DNA from: Lepidonotus clava
Lineage: Eukaryota > Annelida > Polychaeta > Phyllodocida > Polynoidae
Direction of reading: 5' to 3'
NCBI GenBank assembly: GCA_936440205.1
Contig: OW387146.1
Location: forward strand, 46,986,426 to 47,050,425
Length of the DNA stretch: 64,000 bases
The position numbers and the translations under genes were made by a program. This document shows, piece after piece, positions 45,056 to 57,446 of the stretch (its first letter is position 1; every line of letters begins with the position of its first letter). The notes under the pieces are model-generated. The model was not told where the DNA came from. It saw only the letters and a program-made list of their open reading frames with translations, and made no database searches.

Positions 45056-45668
45056 CTACACTAATGTATTAAAGGGTTGGGAGAGAGCCCTAAAGGTGAT
45101 TACTACCAAAACTTCCCCGTGCTTAAATAATATATGTTGGCCTGCACTGTCTCTTAAGTACACTGAGATCTCTTTGAAATGTGTTATTCGCAGAGGATGG
45201 AAAATCAAATTAGGAAAGTTTATTGTGTCCATTGTTTTGGGAGAGTAGTTGTTAACTGCCATACATCGAAGAAGTGGGATTTCAGTATCTCCTACCACAC
45301 CGTTGTGTATAATGTCAGAATACATATACACTGTATGGTTTCTGAAGTTGACATCAGTTATTTGTTTCGCTCGTGTGTGTCTAAGAAAGGTTTTCTGGTA
45401 TGACCAGCATAGAGTTGGTAGGTAGCACAATAAGCGTTTTCATTGTGAATTCGTTATAAGAGAAAATTTCTTCTGGGCCGTTTCCATTATTTTTTCGGTT
45501 TTCATCTTTCAGTTTCTTTACAATTTTTGGAATATTTTTCCTCATTATTTTATTCATGATTTTGATGATATCTTTGTTGGTTTCCACTCGTCCACTTTCC
45601 ATTGAGAAATGTGCATAAGACCGTTTTCCTGGTAAGTGTTTCTTTGCTATTGAATCGATGTAATTCAA
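45056..45668 (-). pseudogene. Polinton 1: penton-like minor capsid protein
   Basis: The minus strand carries FSYNEFTMKTLIVLP, then VYMYSDIIHNGVVGDTEIPLL and ISVYLRDSAGQHILFKHGEV, matching the conserved order of Polinton minor capsid (penton) proteins, which end in a Asp-x-x-Gly-x-Pro-x-x-Phe-like block. It would sit at the vertices of the virion. Fossil. Confidence 0.65.
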
Positions 45669-45752
45669 TGTGGGAGGAAGCTTTTTTGGTTGATCATCTC
45701 TTTATCTCTGACTCTTTCATACAAATGATAGAACAATCAGTCAGCGTTATCT

Positions 45753-46375
45753 TTATTGACGTCGACCGCCTATGGTAGAATGAAATGTGTGGTTGTAAGA
45801 ATTCACTAGATCATGAAGTACATCTATGTATGTGTATGTTTTCATGTGAGTGAAGTAGCGCCACATTTTCTGTTGTAAAGTACCGTTGAACCTTTCGGCT
45901 ATAGAGCATTCTATGTTGTCATTTTCACCAGTGAAAAAGGATACAACTCTCTCTTTCAAGTAATCCTGCAAAGTTTTGTTCAGCAACTCTTTACCTTTAT
46001 CTGTTTACAAATCCGAATCTGGAGAACACATCTATGGCAACCATTATATATGAATTGCCTTTTTTACACTTTTTGAATTGTTGCATATCTACCAGGTCCA
46101 TTTGCCATTGTTTGTCTATTCCAAAAGTCTGTGTTTTACGCCTAGGAAATCGTCTCTTGAATGGTTTGTGTTTAGTGTAAGCATCCACAGATTCAAGTGC
46201 ATCTTCAATATGCTTGATGTCTGTCTATTTGAAATAGTGTTTCTTTATTTTGGATGCACTTGTGAAGCTTGCTGGCTGTTTAGAATTAGTGAAGTGCTTC
46301 ATCACTTCTTTCTTCAGAGCCTTGTAGACCATTTCACAAACGGAGTAAAGTGCCGATGTTTGTGACTTCTACTGT
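45753..46375 (-). pseudogene. Polinton 1: retroviral-type integrase
   Basis: The minus strand carries the N-terminal words YTKHKPFKRRFPRRKTQT, then KQWQMDLVDMQQFKK with the first catalytic Asp, MVAIDVFSRFGFV, and IECSIAERFNGTLQQKMW with the catalytic Glu region. This is the rve-family integrase that inserts Polintons. Fossil. Confidence 0.85.
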
Positions 46376-46449
46376 GACCTTCCTGTTGAGGAGTCTTCTC
46401 TTTCCTCCTAGGTCTCTCCTCCTCTTCATGCTCCACTTCACTGTCAGAA

Positions 46450-47165
46450 ACCTTTATGTTATAGTTCCTTATATATTATATTTTTGGATTTAGTTTCTTC
46501 ACAATCTTGACGAATTGTTTCTGCCCCAGTAAGTTAGGTCACTTCTTAGTAGTCAGTCGCACTGCACTCGAAAGAAGGTTGATAAAATGATCTTCATATA
46601 TAGGAGTGTCTCCTAGAATGAGTCGTCTGTCTTTTGTGAAGTGCTTTGGTGTTTTGGCTAAGGTCTTGTAGAAATTATGCACAGAGGTATGGTAAGAACT
46701 TTTTCTAGTGCCTTTTCCATTTGATGGGATAGTACCTTCGGCATAAGTAATCCTGTTGGTTTTGTAAAAGCTCTTTTAGGGATTATAATAGGAGGGGAAG
46801 GTGGAGGAGAGGGTGAAGGTGAAGGTGAAAGGTGTGATATTGAAAGCAACATACTTTGAGGAAAGAATAGAGGAGCTAGTCATGAGATCATTATATGTGG
46901 CTAGTTTCTCTTCTCTGCTCACCGTTGGATAGTTCAATACACGTCCCATTTCTTTTTGTAAATGAGCTAACACCTCCACTATAGAGGCTGTAGGTTCATG
47001 TTTTTCTTTTACCATTGACCTTTCGTAAAAGGAATCCTTGTCACTTTGTTCAGCAGGAGGTTGAGAATCAACTTTGCCAGAAACAGTTGAACTCTCCATT
47101 TCCATTTTGTTAGAACTTTGCAACACATCTGGATGAACGAGCAGCATCCGTTTGTAGCTTGTCAT
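46450..47165 (-). pseudogene. Polinton 1: conserved Polinton protein of unknown role
   Basis: It begins MTSYKRMLLVHPDVLQ and ends in a stretch like RRLILGDTPIYEDHFINLLSSAVR. Proteins with this start and end (YKRM near the N-terminus, then an Ile-x-Gly-Ser-like and Asp-Leu-Val-like block) recur beside Polinton capsid genes. Function unknown. Fossil. Confidence 0.55.
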
Positions 47166-47172
47166 TTATAAT

Positions 47173-47526
47173 CTAATGATGTCTTGTAAGTCTGATAAGA
47201 CTGGATATGAGCGGAACAGCTAATCCCAATAGAATACCAAGAAATCCACCTTCTTGTTCAAGAATCTTACGTTTGTGTCCTCGTGTAGTTGAAGGTTTGG
47301 TAAGACCTTTGAGTTGTTTCTTGTACCTCGATAGACGATCGACTGCTTCTTTATTGGAGATGTGCAAGTTTTTATTCATAATATTGACACCTATTTGCAT
47401 TATCAGCCTTAAGATCTCATTAGACAATCCCATCATTATATGTTTACACTCTTTACCAGTGCATTTAGAGAGATGTCTTAATAGAGGAAGGTGCTTCTTT
47501 ATGAATGTGAGTTGTTTAGACTTCAT
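47173..47526 (-). pseudogene. Polinton 1: small protein with a hydrophobic tail
   Basis: 117 residues, Lys-rich with RYKKQLKGLTKPST and ending GGFLGILLGLAVPLISSLIRL. This C-terminal hydrophobic Gly/Leu motif is typical of a small Polinton protein that sits next to the capsid genes. Fossil. Confidence 0.6.
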
Positions 47527-48215
47527 TGTTTCTGTCTAGTAGAAATGAAAACAGTTGTCTTCAGAGGTGTAGTCACACTGTTATGCACTCTTAGGGTGTT
47601 GGGTGTAGTCTGCTTAAAGTCCAGCAATAGATATGAGTGTCTCGCTGATGTTTCTTCGTTATATACTTTAGTAAGAATACCAGGATGAGTTGGAAACACT
47701 TGAAGGGATAAAGCATGAATTTGACTCATATCTCTTTGATTTTTGAAAATTATCCTATAATGAGAGTTCAGACTAAGTGTTCTGAAATCCTTATTCGGAA
47801 GAAATAAAATTCGAGTTATGAATATAACACTCATATTTCTATGATGAGAACCTTTCATGAATAGATCTCTTATAAGTAAAGAATGTTTAGATAAATCTTT
47901 TTTTCCATGTAAAAGTTCATCTCTTGAAAGGAGACCTTCGTTCAATTTAACTTTTCCTTGATGCTTCTTGAAAATATCTTGCCATTGACCATACCAATAT
48001 GTAATCTCAGCGCCTGGTGGATTCATTACATCTTTCGCCTTTTCTATAATCTCAAATACTAATTGAAGGTCCAGTGATAAGATATGTGAAAGGTCATTGT
48101 AGTCTTGGGTCAAATGCAATTTCCTTTCCACTTTCCATTTTTTTTTAAAGGAATCTATAATATGTCTTACCCTGTCGAAGGTTAATGTACTGAATGACAC
48201 TTCTAATGAAAACAA
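47523..48215 (-). pseudogene. Polinton 1: FtsK/HerA-type packaging ATPase, C-terminal region
   Basis: It reads YWYGQWQDIFKKHQGKV, LLIRDLFMKGSHHRNMSV and VFPTHPGILTKVYNEETS, the sensor region and C-terminus of Polinton packaging ATPases. Its role is genome packaging. Fossil. Confidence 0.65.
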
Positions 48216-48870
48216 TCATATAGTTTTGATAACATAAGAGTGTTTTTCCTGTAACGAAATGAAATAACAACAATTCAAAAGTGATGGCATCATAACAACA
48301 TTTTATGTGGAACGAAAGAAAAGAATAACAAATTAAAAGTGGAAACTGTGATAACATGGGTTTTTCTCTTTTCATAACAAAAGAATAACAAATTAATGAA
48401 ACCGAACCATAAATGCTCCCCATATGTTTTTCTTTTTTATTTGAAGTGTCTTTATTATGGGACAACCCCTGGACATCGGGTGCAAGACGCACCCTCCGAA
48501 CATGCACCCACCACCGAACCGCGCCCACGACACTGATCACCCGCGAGAGGATCGGTGTGCATTTGTTTTTTCTTAAAAGAGAAAAGGGGTGTACTTTTGG
48601 GCACTCTCTTTTCTCTATTCAAGAAAGCGTTGGATGCCGTTTAAGGCATCTGTGTTTTATATTTTGATTAATGACTTTAAGTGGACAGAACCATTAGACG
48701 AATGGTTAGAATTACAAGCTTGTATCAACTCGATTATCAGATTGTATGTTACAGTAGATAAACCTAACCCGCGTCTACTTTTTCACACTACATAAGCTTT
48801 TTGTTACAATGCCAGCATAAATAATGACATGATTTATAGCCCTCTATAGTAAATAGATGGAAGTCTTTAT
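48216..48870. other. Unresolved part of Polinton 1
   Basis: No ATPase sequence was recognised here. A 60-codon plus-strand frame ending at 48794 (FKWTEPLDEWLELQACINSI) looks protein-like but is not identified. A GC-rich patch lies at 48460-48560. Confidence 0.35.
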
Positions 48871-48879
48871 ATTATCAGT

Positions 48880-49728
48880 GTGAGAATAAAAGAGGTTGGT
48901 TGAAGGGTGGTTTTCTACCTTTTGGTACAAAACCGAATAGTCTGGAGGTCAATAAAAGATCTTTTATTGTTTGATAAGGAGTACGAGTAAATCTGGGGAT
49001 AGAATAAGCAGTCACGAGACTTGCTCCCTCTGAGTTGCTCCTTCCAACAACCCTGACAATATAGTCACAGCCCTCTAGACCATGTCCGATTTCTGTATCG
49101 AACTCCTTTTCAAGGAAAAATTTGTTGTTGTCGAGTGTGTTGAAAATTTTGTAAGGGTATAAGATGGTCACGTTAATCAGAGGTATCACAATGTCATTGT
49201 GAAGAAATAAAGAAGGTCTGCCGTCAGGATCTGCTTCTGATTTACACCAGAAAAATCTGTTAACTCTTTTGTTAACAGCGTGTCATGCAATTATATGACT
49301 CAAGATGTGTTGTGTTGTAGGGTATACCCTCAACACGACACTTCTTGGTGATGATATTTTTGAGCTTGAGGTTTGGCTGTTGTGTCAAGCCGATATTTTC
49401 AGCAGTTTACAGTTTTCAAACAATATGTTTGGGTGAATTTGACCCTCAATTTGGAAGCTTCTGTCTCTGGGACAGATGAATTTGACCCAATGTTGATCTC
49501 CATTGACGTCTGCTCCTCGCGTATAAGGCACGTGGACCAATTCATTTGAAAATGAGAAGGTCTCCCTATGAGGGGTGCCTGTGGTACACAGTGTTCAACT
49601 GAGGGTTGCGAGAGCATGAACATGGTCAGACTGGTGCAATTGGTGACAAGTCTAGAAATGAATCTCAGAGGCTCTCTGAGAGTGTATGTTGTCATTATTG
49701 TCAACGACCACAATACGTCAAAAATCAA
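48880..49728 (-). pseudogene. Polinton 1: unrecognised minus-strand gene
   Basis: Two open stretches on this strand (TLREPLRFISRLVTNCTSL at the start; FGFVPKGRKPPFNQP at the end) look like parts of one gene of unknown function. It is divergent from the plus-strand gene at 49837. Fossil. Confidence 0.4.
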
Positions 49729-49794
49729 AATTAAAAACTTTGTGAAAATTGGAAAAACCGTAATATGTTGAACCGATGTTATAGTAAAATTCTG

Positions 49795-49802
49795 TATAAA
49801 AG
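49795..49802 (+). promoter_or_regulatory. TATA box in Polinton 1
   Basis: TATAAAAG lies 42 bp before the ATG at 49837, a compact viral-type promoter arrangement. Confidence 0.5.
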
Positions 49803-49836
49803 GCTCATGGGATGGGGGCTTCTCAACACTCTCATT

Positions 49837-50445
49837 ATGGGACGTAGAAGTTTGACTGTTTGTTCAAAGCACTCTACATCTGCTGCAGCTGCCCCCGCTC
49901 CGGCGGGGCTTCCTAAGGAGCCACCTCCTGTGAATTCGGTCATTGATGAATACTTTGATCAGTACCAAGTTTTTCCATCAAGAGAAGACGCAGGTTACGT
50001 AGCAGGGGATTATGCCACAGATTTGTCTATGGAAACCCTGTCCGGGTATGTAACAGACGGGGGAGAAGAATCGTCGATGCACGCCAACAATCTTGCAGAA
50101 TACAGCAATATTTCAGATCTGTGGAATGCGGAGCCTCCTCTCCCTTTGATTGACAGTCAGACCGTCGCCGCTGCTACCCTCCAAGACGATTCCAACAAAG
50201 AGAACATCCCACCAGCATAGGAAGGCGAATCTCTTCCTGTACCCGTCATCGCAGAGGCAGGGAACGAAAAGTTGGAGGAAGAACCAGCAGAAAAGAAAAA
50301 GCCAGCACCAAGAAAATGCAAGCCTACTTCTGAAAGGAAGCCTCGTGCAAAGAAAGGTAAAGCTGTAGCAGTGGACATCGACCTAGCCAATCAGTGCGCC
50401 GCCGCTGTTGTGAGGGAAATACAGGCGCAGCAGGATAAAGACTGA
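49837..50445 (+). pseudogene. Polinton 1: acidic then basic early-type protein
   Basis: It starts MGRRSLTVCSKHSTSAAA. The middle is acidic (VIDEYFDQYQVFPSREDAG) and ends near SNKENIPPA. A following stretch is Lys/Pro-rich (EKKKPAPRKCKPTSERK). Family not recognised; regulatory by inference from composition. Fossil. Confidence 0.4.
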
Positions 50446-50454
50446 CCCCTGTCA

Positions 50455-51216
50455 CCTATGTTTGACCTGACCGGACTGATCTGGCCACTGGACTTGGAAG
50501 GGACTTACAAGGATGGAGAAGTGTTAGGGAGGCCTAAGAAGGTGTACTACCTCAACGGTGACAAGAGCGCCCTCATCCACGTCTACGGCCCACCTGATCC
50601 CGTAGGGGTAAGTGAGATTTAAATTAGAAAAAATGTTATTATTTTATTTCAGTTAAAATGTACTTCATTTACAGCTAATTTTCTTTGTAATTAATGTGTA
50701 TATAAGTAACGACTTAAAATAAATAAGTGTGTAAATAGAAAGAGAATGAAAGAGAGAAAGAGAGTTTAACAAATTTATACGTATAACTCAAAACAAAATT
50801 GCGCTTATATTTTTCAGGTCTCCATAATATAGTACCTGGATCAACCCTACAAACGGAGGATCAACCTCTCCAAGAAAGGTTTCCACAACCTTCTGGATGC
50901 TGCCAAAATGCTCATCCAACAGTATGAACGTGTCTCAGGTGAAGTAGAACAGGGCATCCCTACTGTTAAGCCGTACGTCCAGGAGATCAACAAGTCACAC
51001 AACATCTCGGCCATCGTCACCACCTACCAGGGGAAGGCTAAGATCCATCTGGGCTTCTGCTACTACGTGCAACAGCTGGAGAAACGCGTCACCTCGGGCG
51101 GGGTGCACAACGCACCGCCAAAAGACCAGGGGCACACCATACCATCTGCGCTCTTCTCCGACCTGGTCAGCGTAATAGGCCAAAAGATCGTCAACGACTT
51201 GAAACACTCCGAATAG
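50455..51216 (+). pseudogene. Polinton 1: possible PC4-like DNA-binding protein
   Basis: Two exon-like parts flank a GTAAGT...TTTTCAG intron at 50609-50817. They read KVYYLNGDKSALIHVYGP and then RRINLSKKGFHNLLDAAK, followed by a longer C-terminal part. The strand-then-LSKKG-helix order recalls PC4 single-strand DNA-binding domains, but the match is weak. Fossil. Confidence 0.4.
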
Positions 51217-51414
51217 AGCATGATGTAATCAAGGGCATGTAGGTGTGGTCTTACAATATATCAGTGACTATACATGGTGTGGTGTGGTTACCTATATATA
51301 CAGAAAACATTTTAGCTTTAAACAAATATATTTAGTCAGCTTTTTTACATAATCAATTAGTTCATAAGTAAATATTTTATATAGTTATTAAGTCGAAAAT
51401 AACAAAAACATAAA

Positions 51415-54400
51415 ATGAATCAGAATATGAATTGTCCAATGTGTAACGTGCCACGTCGTCCTCAAAATTTTTCTTTACATTCTGGAAATATGATCTGTTC
51501 TTCACCTACATACATCAGAGAACAGTATGACATAGAAACAACAGTAATCCCTTCAACTATAGACACTTATTGGCGGTATCACAACTTTTATGTTAAAAAT
51601 TCAAAATCAATAGCAAACGGCTTAGTTCTCCTAGGAAGCGTTCAATCAATTTTCAATGTTAGACTCTCAACTCTAAACATGAAAGAACCAGAAGATATAA
51701 TAGAGGCCATTAGCAAAATACATCAGAACCAAGTTTTCGATTATAGACTAGCTATATCTTTAGGTTCATTACTTGAAAGACTTCATGGATCAGTGACAGA
51801 TGAGAACGATGAAAACATTTGGACAGAAGATCGAGAAGTTATGTACTATCATCCTTCAGTGAATAACTCCTCTTTATTTTGGTTAGAGCATAAACAACAA
51901 CGTTATTACAGGCATATTAAAAATGACTCTGACTTGAAAGATGTAATAAATTTGTTGACACAAGTTGGTGACTAATAGGAAATGTAAATGTGAAGATCTA
52001 CATAGTAAGAGTTCAGGGTAGAGAGGATGGTTTAATAGGACGATTGGATACAATTCCAAGTTTCCTACGTAGTCGCGGATTACATCATTTCCATCATAAT
52101 GATAAGAGCAAACGGGTGTACAAAGACTACTTTTAGATGTCTATCTTATTTTCTTTTCAAAAACACATCTCAGTGTGAAAAACTACTTCAAGAATGTTTT
52201 CCTGATGAAACTAAAACAACATTCAGAGGAATTTCAATTAAGGCACTGACCATGATAGAAGCTAAATACAACTTCACCGTAAGAGTGTTTTCACTCATTC
52301 CTAAAAAGACGAACGACTTCCAAGAAAAGAAACGTTAAAAGAGGAACACCATGTACATTAAAAGTATAAAGGGAAATTTAATGAGTGTTGAAGATGAGTC
52401 TGAAGTTATGACACTAAATCTATACGACCACCACTTCAGTCTTGTAAACAACCTAAATAAATATTCACAGTTCCACATGTGCAGTAAGTGTAGAAGGCTC
52501 TTTGGAACAGACTATAATCTTCGGCGACACACTAACATTAAAAGCGACTGTACTCAAGTTAAATTCATCTACAAAGGTGGTATTTGCAAAAACGCACCAT
52601 CTGTATTTGATAGACTCTAGGAATTAGGAATAATAGTACCAGCTGAATTTCGAATATATTCATACAAAATCGTGTATGATTTCGAAAGTTGTTTTTTCAC
52701 AAAACAAAAGGTGATGCTCAAATAACTAACACGAGAGTCAAGTCACATCATGTACCACTTTCAACTAGTGTAGCAAGTGACTTTCCAGTTTGTTCCGTAA
52801 GAAAAAGCGATAGAGAAAACGATGAAATAGTTCATGACACACTCAATTACATACAAAATTTGGCTGAAAAAATAGCTCTTGTAGAAACACGTTTCTCTTG
52901 CATATTTAAACAACTTGCAAAGTATAAGAAAAAAGAAATTGCAGAAGGAAAAAAAGTGCCGAAATCACTAATGAACAGCATACGAAAAACGGGACAATGT
53001 ACTAATAAAGCCTTGCACATAATAGACAAAATCAAAATGCGTCTTCCGAACTATATTTACAGAGTACCTGTCATAGGTTTCAATTCTGGTCGCTACGACT
53101 TAAATCTTATAAAGAGAGATTTTCATTTGTTCTATGCAAAGAAACAAACAGCTGAAATTAAAACCATAAAATGGAGTAATCAATACATAGCTGTCTACAC
53201 AGAAAACTGTGTTTATTTAGACATGCTATAGACATTCTATACTTCACTTACTGGTACTTCCATATCAGCGGAAGATTATGCCAAGTGCAAGAAAGTGTGG
53301 AAAGATAACAACATGACAACGTTCAGAGATTACCTAATATATTACAATAACAAAGATGTGGCACCTTTTGTCAAAGCTATAAACCAACACATGAAATTTT
53401 TTAGTGAAAGAGGAATAGATATGTTCAAAGACGGTCTCACTCTTCCAGGACTTACCCTAAAATTTCTATTTGATATTACTCCATCAAATACTCTTCCTTA
53501 CACTATATTCTCAGAAGACAACAAAGACGTACACAAATTACTTCAAAGTAATTTGGTAGGTGGGCTACCCATTATATTTCATAGACATCAAAAAGCAGGA
53601 GTATTCGGTCCATTAAGTAAAGTGTGCTGTCATATTATAGAAGTAGATGCAAACAGTCTTTATCTTAAATGTATGGGGGAAGAACACTGTACCGGATACT
53701 TTGTAGTCTGTAGAAGTAGTAACAATTATAAACCTGAACAATCTCAAAAAGTCAGTTGCGCTTCCACAAAATGGTTGCGGTTTCGAGAGATTACAGACAA
53801 AGTTAAAATACTACACACCTATAACCATGGGGAAGTTAGTGTGGGTGCAAAAAGAGTTCGAGTGGACGGTCTGGTTCCAGATAAAAAAATTATGTATCAA
53901 TTTCACGGTTGCTACTGGCACGGTCATGCATGTCATATGAATAAAAACACGCTCTCTACTGATAAAGGACGTAAACTAATGTGAGAAAGATGTCGACAAA
54001 CTCTTAAAACAAACCTTTATCTAGAACTAATAGGGTATACTGTCATTGAGAAATACGAGTGTGACTGGAACAAAGATAAGAATAACAACAACAGTGTTAT
54101 AGCATGTAAATCACTGTGGAGCATACCGATTCCAAACACACACAATAACCTTTCTGAAACAGATATAATAAATGGAATAAAAAATGGAACCACTTTTGGA
54201 TTAGTATCGGTGGACATACACACACCCACTGACCTTAAATTTAAGTTTGAAGAAATGACACCCATTTTTAAAAATGCAATGGTGTCAAGAGATGATGTAG
54301 GAGAACATATGAAACAACGTCTATTAGAGAATGATAGAGCAAAAAGACCACAAACTCAATTGATCGGTAGTTATTTTGCAAAAAATATTTTACTAGGATC

Positions 54401-55391
54401 TCCACTACTTAAATGGTATTTAGGAAATGGTTTAATAATAATGATAGTTCACATACTCGTTGAATAGATACCGCAGAAATTGTTTGTTTCATTTGTTCAT
54501 CAAGTAACAGAGGCAGGAAGAAAAGGAGAAAAAAACCCAGACTGTAAAATTCTCTCTGACCTCTACAAACTCCTAGGGAACAGTCCATACGGAAAAACAA
54601 TTTGTAACAAACAAAACTTCACACTCGATATATGGCACCAAAAGAAGCAGCTAGAATAGCCCTTCAATGGACAGTACAAGATGTCCAAGACTTATGTGAA
54701 GATATTTGTGAAGTCTCATCACTCCCTACATCCATAACATATGACCTTCCAGTTCAAATAGGGTTCATGGTATATCAATATGCCAAACTGAAAATGTTAC
54801 AATTTTATTAAGACTTTTTATCCAAATATATAGAAGAATCTGACTTCGAACTCTGTGAAATGGATACAGACAGTCTGTATTTTGCACTCAGCGCAAAGAC
54901 TTTAGATGAATTAATAATTCCAGAAAAAAAAGAAGAATATTACAGAGAACGACACTTATGGTTACCATAAGAATCATGTGATAATGAACATCACAGAGAA
55001 CAGTATATCATAGCGAAAACAAATAACTTACCATGGCTCCCACAACTATGCTGCAAAGAAAGAGAACAGTATGACAAATGCACCCTAGGACTATACAAAA
55101 TTGAATGGGAAGGTGATGAAATTACTTCACTATTTCAAAATGTTATATCGGTCATGGAAAAGAAAATGAAACTAGCTGTAAACGTTTCATACAGAAACAA
55201 AACATATTGGACATGGAATCCTTTAACACCATACTCGATTCACAAATAACTATGGAGGCCGTTAACACAGGGTTCAAAGTTGTAGATCACCATATAATAA
55301 CATACAAACAGAAAAAGACAGGATTAAGTTATCAATATATAAAAAGAAAAACTTGTGAAGACCGTGTGAGCACAATACCATTAGACATATA
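51415..55391 (+). pseudogene. Polinton 1: protein-primed DNA polymerase B
   Basis: In order the plus strand shows a Cys-rich start (MNCPMCNVPRRP), an OTU-like or N-terminal block with FPDETKTTFRG, a finger (MCSKCRRLF), the exonuclease word GFNSGRYDLNLIKRDF, palm motif A (IEVDANSLYLKCM) and motif C (EMDTDSLYFAL). This is the Polinton polymerase that replicates the element from a protein primer. The gene is broken in many places. Fossil. Confidence 0.85.
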
Positions 55392-55604
55392 AGAGTCCGG
55401 AAATCATGTTGTAAATATTCATTCTGAAAAAGTATAACAGACTTATAACTATGAAATGTATCATTTATATTGTAAAAATTCTATTTCAACTAAAAATTAA
55501 TTAATAAATAAATAAAACTTTAAAAAACATAAAGAGTAAAGAAAATTAATGCTGTACATACTATTATATTTATCTCCATTAAAAAATAAACAAAAGTTGT
55601 AAAT

Positions 55605-55727
55605 ATGTTTAAAAAAAACATTAGAATTAAAAAATATCTAAGAAAAACAAAAAAGAAATATAAAAATATAATAAAATATATCAAAAAATATATCAAAAAA
55701 TTAAAAAAACTACAATATCGCACATAG
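55605..55727 (+). other. 40-codon Lys-rich ORF right of polymerase B
   Basis: From ATG to TAG it is about 45% Lys (KKYIKKLKKLQYRT at the end) in very AT-rich DNA. It could be a small basic core-like peptide of the Polinton or chance in an A-rich tract. Confidence 0.25.
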
Positions 55728-55913
55728 AGAAACAGCATGGCTTTATCTAGGGTAGAACTCCCGCCATCGAAAATCTCAGCGAATCACAGAGAAATTGCAG
55801 GTGTCTACCCACTCAGTTATTTTCTTAGTACATACTACATAGTAAATACTACAAAATAAACTGGATACCCATATTTTAATCATCTTGTTCACTAGTTTAA
55901 GTTTATATAAGCG

Positions 55914-56773
55914 TATATCATTTAGTTCAAGTACAATATATTGTTCAACATGAGTGACAGCCCCAGTATCTATTCGGATTTTCTAATCGATTTGGCTAGT
56001 AATGATTCATCAACGGATGGTAACGAGGCAACACTTAGTTGGGGTCTCGATTTATCATTCCTTGATAATGTTGAGGTATGACCTGAAACTCAGGGTAGTT
56101 CTGACGACAGCGACTTTGATCTCAAACTACACCATGTTAACACTGTAGACCATTGGCACGACACAATTCCGTCCCACTTTTTCAGAAGCTATGTGGGATG
56201 GTTATAACATCGCGACGAGCCAGCTGATCAACAGCGGTAACCATAAGGACTACTGTTTGGTGGTGTATCAACACCATGAGGACTCATGTTTCAGAGTTAC
56301 CACAAAATACACCGCCAACAGTACAAAAACGCTTATGGTTTTCCTTGAGCAACATAAAGTGACATCCGTGTGACAGGCATCTTGTAAATGTAGAACCCGC
56401 GATTCCGATGTCAATTTTGTTGGTCCTTTGTTCTGTTTCACATGTATACAACTACACTGTGAGCTAAAAACAATTTACATTCAGGCCATCCAAAATTTCT
56501 TCTCATACCAGGTTCAAATGAATCCTGTTTTTGGCCATAATGTGTTAGCAAATGAAGTAGATTGTAACCTTTTCAAAGCGCAGTCTCTATTTCATCCTAC
56601 CATTTCCAAAACTATCAGAAATCTGTGGCACCAGTATGTATACATCCACAAATGGGACAGAGAGAAATTAAAACAGCCAAAGATAAGGACGCTTGCCCGG
56701 AACTCTTCGCATTGTTTGATTTGTTTACTTTCTGGTAATGGGAACAATGTTTTTTTATGTCAAAAATGTAAAT
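55914..56773 (+). pseudogene. TATA-driven gene right of Polinton 1, possibly part of it
   Basis: TATATAAG at 55914 lies 36 bp before an ATG at 55950 (MSDSPSIYSDFLIDLASNDS). Downstream plus-strand stretches read GYNIATSQLINSGNHKDY, then a Cys-rich run (SCKCRTRDSD, FCFTCIQLHC) and end HCLICLLSGNGNNVFLCQKC, a likely zinc site. The acidic start and zinc-binding end suggest a regulatory protein. Treated as a fossil part of the Polinton because of its place and state. Confidence 0.4.
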
Positions 56774-57440
56774 AATATGTATTGTATACCCGCATTATCA
56801 CTTTGTGACGAGTTTCAATGTAAATAAAAGATTACATCATGTATCTGTTTGTGACAATGTAAATAAATTATGTTTCTAATAAATAAAACTCGTAAATGAA
56901 TTTTATATTTTGTGGTTTCTATACTATACGAATATCCTTTAATTAATAGAATATGAAACACTATGAGAATCATCATTAAAGCGAATACATAATTACGCGT
57001 GCCAGCCACATAAACCCCGAAAGGAATGTCAGTCTGTTTTCTCAAGAATAGGACGGGATGGCTCAACCAGGGGCCGCTTAATCCGGCTCGGTCAATGTTT
57101 ACTTTGCAATGTACGGGGGTTTAAATATCAGAATAATGCCTCGTACTCTGTCTTAGAAGGGGGGTTGAGACCGTGTGGTAACCCAAAAATCCTGCTTGAG
57201 GTAAGGATAAAGTGTGAGGGTGAGGTTCTCAATATGGTAACCCGACGAAACAGCCCCTCCGCAAAACGGCCCCGACCTGGAAAACCCCGGGAGGTGTGCG
57301 TGTTTGCGCCATCAACCTCTCAAGGCGGTGATCCACGTTGCGATATTTTCCAGAGCGACGGAAAAGGGAGGAGGGAACCAATTTCAGGACCGACGGCTTT
57401 CTGTCGGCCCAGAAGCGGTTTGGCAATTAAACCTGGTGTT
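56774..57440. other. Intergenic DNA, no gene seen
   Basis: An AATAAA at 56824 could end the preceding gene. From 57160 the sequence is GC-richer, with overlapping ORFs on both strands that show no domain; they border the next foldback. Confidence 0.4.
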
Positions 57441-57446
57441 CCTAAA

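Larger units (their letters stand above)
43130..55391. mobile_element. Polinton (Maverick) relic 1
   Basis: Minus-strand genes run from 48.5 kb leftward: ATPase, a hydrophobic-tail protein, a conserved Polinton protein, integrase, penton/minor capsid, a pVI/pX-like protein, major capsid and an acidic coiled-coil protein. Plus-strand genes run from 49.8 kb rightward: an early-type gene, a possible PC4-like protein and DNA polymerase B. This gene set defines a Polinton. Elements of this class are about 15-20 kb with long terminal repeats; those were not identified, and the right edge may reach 56.8 kb. The copy is broken throughout, with roughly two dozen breaks, so it is an old fossil. Confidence 0.9.
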
